Shown: in pieces, positions 1-6,094 of the stretch
Layout of the letters: every line of letters starts with the position of its first letter
How positions within the stretch are numbered: position 1 is the stretch's first letter
Assembly (NCBI GenBank): GCA_025361995.1
Contig: JANYIP010000328.1
Coordinates: forward strand, 1 to 6,094
DNA: 6,094 nt
From: Streptomycetales bacterium
GTDB lineage: Bacteria > Actinomycetota > Actinomycetes > Prado026
Direction of reading: 5' to 3'
The notes under the pieces: model-generated
What the model was told of the DNA's origin: nothing
What the model saw: the letters and a program-made list of their open reading frames with translations, nothing else
Databases searched by the model: none
Program-made: the position numbers and the translations under genes

Positions 1-1281
1 GAGGGCCGCGGCTGGGAGTCCATCGAGCAGATCGGCGACGCCGAGATCTGGGCGACGCGCGGGATCCTGCGTGCCCGCCTCGTCAGCGAGGCCCGTCGCC
101 GGCTGCGCGTGTCGTGGCTGCAGCGCGGCGCCAGCCCGGCCGAGCTCGGCTGGGTCGACGACGTCCTCGACCCCCACGTGCTCACCATCGGCTTCGCCCG
201 CCGGGTGCCGTCGTACAAGCGGCTCACCCTGATGATGCGCGACCCCGAGCGGCTGACCGCCCTGCTGACCCACCCGCTCCGGCCGATCCAGATCGTCGTG
301 GCCGGCAAGTCCCACCCGGCCGACGACGGCGGCAAGAAGCTCATCCAGCAGCTCGTCGAGTTCTCCGACGACCCGGCGGTCCGGCACCGCATCGTCTTCC
401 TGCCCGACTACGACATGGCGATGGCCGCCGACCTCTACCCCGGCTGCGACGTCTGGCTCAACAACCCGCTCCGCCCGCTCGAGGCCTGCGGCACCTCCGG
501 CATGAAGGCCGCGCTCAACGGCTGCCTCAACCTCTCCATCCTCGACGGCTGGTGGGACGAGATGTACGACGGCGAGAACGGCTGGGCGATCCCCACCGCC
601 GACGGCATCGACGACCCTGAGCGGCGCGACGACCTCGAGTCCTCGGCGCTCTACGACCTGATCGAGAACTCGGTCGCCGCCCGGTTCTACGACCGCGGCT
701 CCGACGAGCTGCCGACCCGCTGGATCTCGATGGTGCGCCACACCCTGCGCTCGCTCGGCCCGAAGGTGCTGGCCAGCCGGATGGTCACCGAGTACGTCCA
801 GAACCTGTACCGACCCGCCGCCGAGTCCGCTCGGGCCCTGGACGGGCCTGTGCACGTCGTCGCGCAGGAGCTCGCCACCTGGAAGCAGCACGTCGCCAAG
901 GAGTGGGGCGGCGTCCGCGTCGACCACCTCGAGGCGGGCGGCGTCGGTGACAGCCCGACGCTGGGGGAGCGGCTGCAGCTGCGCGTCTTCGTCTCGCTCG
1001 GCGGGCTCACCCCGGACGACGTCGACTGCCAGGTGCTCTACGGCCGGGCCGACTACGACGACCGGCTGGTCACCCCGATGAGCACCTCGCTCGCTGCGGC
1101 GGTGTCGTACGAGGGCGGGCGCTGGCGCTACGACGGGACGCTGGCCTTGGACCGGGCCGGCTCATTCGGGTACACGGTGCGGATCCTGCCGCGCAACAAG
1201 TACCTGGCCTCGGCGGCGGAGATGAACCTCATCGCCTACCCGCACTCGCCCGGCGCGATGACCGAGGGCGACCTGCGATAG
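1..1281 (+). CDS. glgP: Alpha-glucan (glycogen) phosphorylase, C-terminal part, 5' end outside window
   Basis: The frame is open from the first base, so this is the last 426 residues of a longer protein; actinobacterial members are about 850 residues, so roughly half is missing. The enzyme is a cytoplasmic GT35 phosphorylase that releases glucose-1-phosphate from alpha-1,4-glucan ends using pyridoxal phosphate. Visible residues 64-74 read GFARRVPSYKR, matching the phosphate-binding KRIHEYKR segment of classical phosphorylases (R68 and K73 equivalent to R569 and K574 of the rabbit enzyme). Residues 161-174 read EACGTSGMKAALNG; K169 (codon 505-507) corresponds to the lysine that forms the PLP Schiff base. 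The following NLSILDGWWDEMYDGENGWA is typical of the short bacterial type, which carries an N-terminal DUF3417 (outside this window). From about residue 282 on there is a beta-rich tail ending with YTVRILPRNKYL, normal for this subgroup. The frame is intact and the key residues are present. The GTG at 109 is internal, not the start. It converges on the minus-strand propeller gene. Confidence 0.96.
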   Translation, partial: EGRGWESIEQIGDAEIWATRGILRARLVSEARRRLRVSWLQRGASPAELGWVDDVLDPHVLTIGFARRVPSYKRLTLMMRDPERLTALLTHPLRPIQIVVAGKSHPADDGGKKLIQQLVEFSDDPAVRHRIVFLPDYDMAMAADLYPGCDVWLNNPLRPLEACGTSGMKAALNGCLNLSILDGWWDEMYDGENGWAIPTADGIDDPERRDDLESSALYDLIENSVAARFYDRGSDELPTRWISMVRHTLRSLGPKVLASRMVTEYVQNLYRPAAESARALDGPVHVVAQELATWKQHVAKEWGGVRVDHLEAGGVGDSPTLGERLQLRVFVSLGGLTPDDVDCQVLYGRADYDDRLVTPMSTSLAAAVSYEGGRWRYDGTLALDRAGSFGYTVRILPRNKYLASAAEMNLIAYPHSPGAMTEGDLR

Positions 1282-1293
1282 CCAGCCGCGCCC

Positions 1294-1313
1294 CGGTCAG
1301 AGCTTGCTGACCG
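1294..1313. terminator. Perfect 7-bp hairpin at the junction of two convergent genes (candidate bidirectional terminator)
   Basis: CGGTCAG (1294-1300) and CTGACCG (1307-1313) are perfect reverse complements around a 6-base loop. The hairpin begins 12 bases after the glgP stop and contains the minus-strand propeller gene's stop codon (1297-1299) in its stem. There is no T run on either side, so it is not a classical intrinsic terminator; actinobacteria often use tail-less hairpins. Its placement suggests it ends or stabilises both transcripts, but the stem is short and could arise by chance in GC-rich coding sequence. Confidence 0.35.
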
Positions 1314-2757
1314 AGCCGCTCGCGTAGTTGTCCACCCACATCTCGGTCCCGTCGAAGCCGAGACCCCGAGGCGCGCTCGTCGGGACGGAGCCGAGGATGG
1401 CACCGTCGGAAGCCTGCAGCCGGGTGAGCCCGGAGGTGGTGGCGACCCAGACGGTGGCACCGTCGAAGGCGATGTCGGTGGGGATTTCCGGGGTGACCAC
1501 CGTCTGCAGTACCGCGCCGTCGCTGATACGTACTTCGACGACCTTCTTCTCGAACGCCGCGGCGACCCAGAGGTGCGTGCCGTCGAAGGTCACGCTCAGG
1601 GCGCTCGTGCCCATCGGGAAGTTCCCGAGGGTGGTCCCGTCCGAGGCCCGGATCTCGGTCAGCTCCGCGTCGTCGAGGCTTGTCACCCACAAGTCGGTCC
1701 CGTCGAAGGCGACCGACTCCGGCCGCCGACCCACGGCGATCGTCGCCAGAACGGCACCGGTGGCCGGGTCCAGCTCGCTCACCGTGGCGTCGTGCTCGTT
1801 GGTCACCCAGACGTGGGCTCCGTCGAATGCGACACCGCGCGGGATGTCGCCCACCGGGAAGGTGCCCACGGTGGTCCCGTCCGAGGCTCGTACCTCGGTC
1901 ACCGTGTTCGCTCCGGTGTTGACCACCCACATGTTCGCGCCGTCGTACGCGATCGAGTAGGGCGCGAGCCCCACGGTGTACGTGGCGACGGCCGCTCCGT
2001 CCGAGGCCCGGATGCGGGTGACCGTGGATCCGCCGAAGTTGGTCACCCACATGTCAGCGCCGTCGAAGGCGAAGCCACGCGGATTGCTCCCCGTGGGGAA
2101 CGTCGCCGTCTCGTTGACCGCGTACCAGTGCAGGGTGGCGACTCGCTGGGGGTTGGCGGGGGGAGGCTGCCCGTCGATCTGCGCCTTCGTGTAGTAGCGG
2201 TCGTCGAAGGTGTGATCGGCCAGGTAGCCACCGACATCGACGACCAGATCGACGGTGCCGGCGTTGTTGTAGAACGACAGGCGGCCGGGGGGACCGGTGG
2301 TCGAGAGCCCCACGGTGGCCTGGTTGGGGGTGGGTCCCTGCCCGGCGGTCCAGTTCAGGCTCGATGCGGTCGGGCGGGTCGCATCCGCGGGCCACACGGT
2401 GAGGAAGCTGCCCGCGGTCCCGTGGACGACGGTGACGTTCAGGACCAGACCGACCGCTCCGGCGGGCACGTCGCAGGACCCTTGGATCCCGGTCGCGGTC
2501 ACCGTGTACGTCTGGGTAGGGCCCAGCGGGGTGGCTCTGGGCCCGATGGGGTGCGAAGCCCGAGTATCGAGCAGTCGGCAGGGGGTGATCGGGACCACGA
2601 CCGGGCGTGTCCCCGACGTCAGCGGCAGGGTCACGTCGTTTGGGTGGCTGGCCGCGGCGGCCCAGCCGCCGCCGGCGCCCAGCAGGGCTGCTACCAGCGC
2701 ACCGGTCGCTGCAAGCAGTACTGGCGACGTTCGTCCAGCCCAGCTCCGCACTCGCAC
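1297..2757 (-). CDS. Secreted seven-bladed beta-propeller protein with N-terminal actinobacterial surface domain
   Basis: The 486-residue protein starts at a GTG preceded by GGGGAAAGG eight bases upstream. Residues 1-36 form a signal peptide: arginines at 2, 4 and 9, a hydrophobic stretch from 12 to 32, and an Ala-rich cleavage site near A36. Residues 56-180 form a compact beta domain running from PCRLLDTR (59-66), through LNVTV (106-110) and FLTVWP (118-123), to DVGGYL (174-179). I know this pattern from many actinobacterial exported proteins; C60 and C95 may pair. DDRYYTKAQID (185-195) is a short linker like those in phage tail fibres and surface proteins. From about 225 to the end, seven repeats of about 40 residues each carry F/YDG-x3-WV (F/Y at 231, 271, 311, 351, 391, 431, 468), and most have an ASDG turn. 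This is a YncE/Vgb/NHL-like propeller; the strand near 215-223 may close the ring with the last blade. No LPXTG, membrane anchor or catalytic residues are seen, so I infer a secreted binding or scaffold protein with unknown ligand. Confidence 0.93.
   Translation of the reverse strand: MRVRSWAGRTSPVLLAATGALVAALLGAGGGWAAAASHPNDVTLPLTSGTRPVVVPITPCRLLDTRASHPIGPRATPLGPTQTYTVTATGIQGSCDVPAGAVGLVLNVTVVHGTAGSFLTVWPADATRPTASSLNWTAGQGPTPNQATVGLSTTGPPGRLSFYNNAGTVDLVVDVGGYLADHTFDDRYYTKAQIDGQPPPANPQRVATLHWYAVNETATFPTGSNPRGFAFDGADMWVTNFGGSTVTRIRASDGAAVATYTVGLAPYSIAYDGANMWVVNTGANTVTEVRASDGTTVGTFPVGDIPRGVAFDGAHVWVTNEHDATVSELDPATGAVLATIAVGRRPESVAFDGTDLWVTSLDDAELTEIRASDGTTLGNFPMGTSALSVTFDGTHLWVAAAFEKKVVEVRISDGAVLQTVVTPEIPTDIAFDGATVWVATTSGLTRLQASDGAILGSVPTSAPRGLGFDGTEMWVDNYASGSVSKL
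1300..2085 (-). repeat. Seven in-frame propeller-blade repeats with a 120-bp period
   Basis: The plus-strand landmark CCGTCGAAG or a close variant, encoding the F/YDG turn, begins at 1349, 1460, 1580, 1700, 1820, 1940 and 2060. The spacing is exactly 120 bp in five of six steps and 111 bp (37 codons) between 1349 and 1460. Other shared blocks, such as GGTCCCGTCCGAGGC at about 1634 and 1874, also keep the register. The regularity suggests blades multiplied by internal duplication. The short blade lost three residues around its SGLTRLQASDG segment without breaking the frame. Confidence 0.92.
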
Positions 2758-2765
2758 GTCAACGA

Positions 2766-2774
2766 CCTTTCCCC
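2766..2774 (-). promoter_or_regulatory. Ribosome binding site fixing the GTG start of the propeller gene
   Basis: On the minus strand GGGGAAAGG lies eight bases before the GTG at 2757-2755. The spacing is good, and the start places a standard signal peptide at the N terminus, so both lines of evidence agree. Confidence 0.7.
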
Positions 2775-2850
2775 GTCAGGTCGTACCCCTGCGCCCTCGC
2801 AGCGACCCGCACTCGGTGCATCGGCGGCCCGGCGCTCCATGGTGAGCGAA

Positions 2851-2884
2851 TCAACGAGGCTTCTGGGTTGATGCCGCTCGTTGA
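2851..2884. repeat. TCAACGAG inverted repeat in the 151-bp intergenic gap (possible operator)
   Basis: TCAACGAG (2851-2858) and CTCGTTGA (2877-2884) are perfect 8-bp inverted copies separated by 18 bases. A third related copy, GTCAACGA, lies at 2758-2765 next to the propeller start codon and is the exact reverse complement of 2878-2885. The gap 2758-2908 is the only real spacer between the two envelope genes, so any promoter for the propeller gene would probably lie here. I find no convincing -35/-10 pair: TTGATT on the minus strand near 2855 lacks a matching -10. The arms could be binding half-sites or a weak stem after the upstream gene. Function is not established. Confidence 0.25.
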
Positions 2885-2908
2885 CCTGTGGATCGCCGAG
2901 CAGCGAGG

Positions 2909-3883
2909 TCAGCTGGTGACTGAGGTCGGTGCGCCTGCGCAGGGGCCGCCGGGGGCGAAGATCGCCAGCGGGACGGCGGCGACGAACGGGTACGTACGGC
3001 CGCCGCCGGTCAGGGTCCACCCGATGCCGTCCAAGCCGGAGGAACCGGTCGACCCGGAGGGGTCGGCGCCGAAGGGTTCGGGGCACGCGGACAGGGCGGC
3101 CGGCAGCGATACGTCGGCCAGTCCAGGGGCCTGCACCGACCCGGTCGCCACCGGCTGCGTCGGGTCCTGGTCGCCGTCCGGCCCCCACGGCGGCTGTGCG
3201 ACGGCAACGATCCAGCGAGCGATGCCGCCGATCTGCGCGCGCACCGACACCTCGACCCGCGACGCCTTCCCCGAGCCCCGCCGTGCGAAGGCCACCGTCG
3301 GTTCGGTGACCAGGGGTGCGCCGTCGCACGCGCTCCGGAGCAGCCAGACGATCGCGGGCAGGTACGAGTCCTGCATATCCGCCTCGGCGGTGGAGAGCGC
3401 GCCCGCCGCGCCGCTCCCGTTCAGGCCGAGGCTGAGGTGAAGCCCGGACGCCGATGCCGTGAGCTGGTCGACCGAGCTGCAGTCGGTAACGGCAAGCGAC
3501 GAGGTGGCCGTCGCGGTCCCGTGGGCGGGAACGAGCGAGCCGGCGGCGGGCGAGTCTGAGCCGACCGCGACCGCGGACTGGAGCTGTTCCGAGGTGATCC
3601 TGGTGCTGCCGTCCAGCAGCCAGTCCGTGACCGTGAGGTTGCTCAGGTGCCACACCAGGTGCACCTGCGGAAGTGCTGGGTCGAGCGTCGCGTCCAGCCC
3701 GCTCACCTGCAACGGGTGCGTGTCCTGGTAGCCGGTGCACGAGGTGCTCACGACCTCGTCGGCAAGGGTGCGCCCGGGTGGTGCGATCGATGCCCGTACT
3801 GCGCGCGTGCTGTGCGCGTGCTGTGCCCGTCGGTCACCCGGAACAGCGCCGAGAGCCGGGTGACGCTCGTCCAGGAGTCGCAC
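2909..3883 (-). CDS. 3' fragment of the split envelope gene: Cys-containing beta repeats
   Basis: The native part starts at about 3811, with the sequence STRAVRASIAPPG. The roughly 24 residues from GTG 3883 to there are an out-of-frame reading of the upstream half. Five cysteines follow, in STSCTGY, TDCSS, RSACDG, SACPEP and GGPCAG; with the one in the 5' fragment this gives six, consistent with disulfides outside the cytoplasm. The region is rich in Ser, Thr, Gly and Ala with alternating hydrophobic residues, and has no membrane segment or anchor of its own. By chance or not, GGAGG lies four bases before GTG 3883, so a separate 324-residue protein could be initiated, but it would lack the membrane anchor and probably stay in the cytoplasm. 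No enzyme motif is seen. Confidence 0.6.
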   Translation of the reverse strand: MRLLDERHPALGAVPGDRRAQHAHSTRAVRASIAPPGRTLADEVVSTSCTGYQDTHPLQVSGLDATLDPALPQVHLVWHLSNLTVTDWLLDGSTRITSEQLQSAVAVGSDSPAAGSLVPAHGTATATSSLAVTDCSSVDQLTASASGLHLSLGLNGSGAAGALSTAEADMQDSYLPAIVWLLRSACDGAPLVTEPTVAFARRGSGKASRVEVSVRAQIGGIARWIVAVAQPPWGPDGDQDPTQPVATGSVQAPGLADVSLPAALSACPEPFGADPSGSTGSSGLDGIGWTLTGGGRTYPFVAAVPLAIFAPGGPCAGAPTSVTS

Positions 3884-4149
3884 GTGACCTCCGTGAAGAC
3901 GGTCGTCCTGCGCACGCCGGAGACCTCCAGGTCCGACTGGTCCGGGCTCGCACGCAGGATCAGGACGAGCTGGATCGGCAGGTTCAGCGCGGTCGTCAAG
4001 GCCGGCCTCGACTGCGTGAGCTGGGCCGACCTCGGGTCGACCAGGACCGAGATCGCCGGGATCCGCATCGGCCGCGGGTGCAGCTTCGTCCAGCCGTACA
4101 CGGCGCCGTCCACGATGCCGGCCAGGACGAGGACCGCCGCGATGCCCAC
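3748..4149 (-). CDS. 5' fragment of the split envelope gene: membrane anchor and first beta domain
   Basis: Read from GTG 4149, this piece begins with the hydrophobic segment GIAAVLVLAGIVDGAVYGW (residues 2-20), a likely signal anchor, followed by a positively charged stretch and a beta-rich region containing VTCDSW (C90). After residue 112 the frame leaves the native protein at the duplication and adds 21 unrelated residues, including AQYGHRSHHPG, before a stop at 3748-3750. As it stands it would make a membrane-tethered stub of 133 residues lacking most of the outer domain. The same frame is open upstream to 4377, but that part overlaps glgX, is Arg-rich and looks like an out-of-frame shadow, so I left it out. 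The GLGRR repeats just before the membrane segment (4157-4201) would supply positive-inside charge if translation really starts further upstream. Confidence 0.6.
   Translation of the reverse strand: MGIAAVLVLAGIVDGAVYGWTKLHPRPMRIPAISVLVDPRSAQLTQSRPALTTALNLPIQLVLILRASPDQSDLEVSGVRRTTVFTEVTCDSWTSVTRLSALFRVTDGHSTRTARAQYGHRSHHPGAPLPTRS
3803..3826. repeat. Exact 11-bp tandem duplication that breaks the reading frame
   Basis: GCGCGTGCTGT occurs at 3803-3813 and again at 3814-3824, and the next two bases GC continue the period. Eleven is not a multiple of three, so the second copy shifts the frame; both flanking frames contain HSTR at the junction, as expected from a duplication. One copy gives a continuous gene and two copies give a break. 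Direct repeats this close are prone to gain or loss by replication slippage. Confidence 0.92.
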
Positions 4150-4156
4150 CCGTACG

Positions 4157-4202
4157 CCGCGACCGAGTCCCCGCCGCCCGAGTCCTCGCCGCCCGAGTCC
4201 TC
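4157..4202. repeat. 15-bp tandem repeat, three copies, at the doubtful start of the split gene
   Basis: CGCCGCCCGAGTCCT is repeated exactly at 4172-4186 and 4187-4201, with a degenerate third copy at 4157-4171 (11 of 15 positions by eye). On the minus strand it encodes GLGRR units in the frame of the membrane segment, or EDSGG units in the frame of GTG 4205. Copy-number change would leave the frame intact, so this repeat alone does not explain the frame conflict at the start. Confidence 0.85.
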
Positions 4203-4213
4203 CACCGGTCCAG

Positions 4214-4218
4214 CCCTC
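4214..4218 (-). promoter_or_regulatory. Ribosome binding site GAGGG ahead of GTG 4205
   Basis: GAGGG lies five bases after the glgX stop and eight bases before GTG 4205-4203 on the minus strand. It is the only good Shine-Dalgarno candidate near the split gene. Its GTG opens EDSGG repeats but then runs into a stop at 3996 in an Arg/Ser-rich shadow frame, while the membrane segment is in another frame. Adding one base between 4205 and about 4160 would join them into a 428-residue protein (with the 11-bp copy also removed). Confidence 0.45.
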
Positions 4219-4220
4219 GA

Positions 4221-6094
<1,874 letters not shown>

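Larger units (their letters stand above)
2909..4149 (-). pseudogene. Frame-disrupted membrane-anchored envelope protein gene, whole locus (11-bp duplication)
   Basis: Two minus-strand frames meet at 3803-3824 and read as one protein once one 11-bp copy is removed. The upstream frame has codon starts at coordinates divisible by 3; the downstream frame has remainder 1. Deleting 3803-3813 carries the reading from codon 3816-3814 directly to 3802, in the downstream frame. The joined stretch reads FRVTDGHSTRAVRASIAPPG without a stop. The repaired gene from GTG 4149 is 1230 nt (409 residues): a membrane segment at about 2-20, then extracytoplasmic beta-rich repeats with Cys residues. The cysteines tend to follow a PG/PAHGT-type turn by about 10-14 residues, as in actinobacterial Ig-like repeats; this assignment is inference. 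I do not recognise the family and assign no function. It lies directly behind glgX and may share its transcript. The start is uncertain: GTG 4149 has no Shine-Dalgarno sequence, whereas GTG 4205 has one but in the wrong frame. Confidence 0.75.

Noticed and set aside
1349..2068. CRISPR-like regular repeats
   Set aside because: The 120-bp periodicity is entirely coding and corresponds to propeller blades in frame; there are no short identical repeats with unique spacers.
2165..2205. Phage tail-fibre gene suggested by the DDRYYTKAQID motif
   Set aside because: The motif is a short linker in a protein with a signal peptide and propeller; no other phage genes are present.
1573..2871. Long plus-strand open frame (432 codons) opposite the propeller gene
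   Set aside because: It mirrors the minus-strand gene, is Arg/Gly/His-rich without domain motifs, and persists only because stops are rare at this GC content.
2691..3740. Minus-strand open frame of 349 codons spanning the split gene, the spacer and the propeller start
   Set aside because: Arg-rich, low-complexity composition; it overlaps the better-supported frames, and the short tail from ATG 2840 has no good ribosome binding site.
3790..3840. Programmed ribosomal frameshift joining the two halves
   Set aside because: No slippery heptamer or homopolymer is visible on the coding strand here, and the exact 11-bp duplication explains the frame change fully.
3996..4205. 69-codon frame from GTG 4205 with a good ribosome binding site
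   Set aside because: After the EDSGG repeats it becomes Arg/Ser/Trp-rich shadow sequence of the membrane segment; better explained as the displaced start of the split gene.

Overview
The window comes from a very GC-rich bacterium with long open frames on both strands, frequent GTG starts and actinobacterial protein families. I read it as an actinobacterium; a Nocardioides-like propionibacterial lineage is a guess I cannot test here. No RNA genes, insertion sequences, integrases or CRISPR arrays are visible.

Layout. Positions 1-1281 (+) hold the C-terminal half of an alpha-glucan phosphorylase (glgP), cut by the left edge. Positions 4221-6094 (-) hold most of a glycogen debranching enzyme (glgX), cut at its 5' end by the right edge. 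The two point toward each other and act in the same pathway: phosphorylase shortens the outer chains of glycogen to glucose-1-phosphate, and the debranching enzyme removes the limit branches it cannot pass.

Between them, on the minus strand behind glgX, lie two cell-envelope genes. The one nearest glgX (2909 to about 4149 or 4205) encodes an uncharacterised membrane-anchored protein with Cys-containing, probably Ig-like repeats. It is broken: an exact 11-bp tandem duplication at 3803-3824 shifts the frame, and removing one copy arithmetically rejoins the two halves into one 409-codon frame. Its start is also doubtful, because the best ribosome binding site serves a GTG in a different frame. 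The other gene (1297-2757) encodes a secreted protein made of a signal peptide, an actinobacterial surface domain, a short YYTK linker and a seven-bladed beta-propeller whose blades repeat at exactly 120 bp, apart from one of 111 bp.

The glgP and propeller stop codons are 15 bp apart, and a 7-bp perfect hairpin sits on that junction. The only true intergenic stretch, 2758-2908, holds a ribosome binding site and a few TCAACGA-type inverted motifs but no convincing promoter. The most notable observation is the frame-breaking 11-bp duplication: it could be recent gene decay, a reversible on/off switch of a surface protein, or a sequencing error. I see no clear sign of a new multi-gene system.
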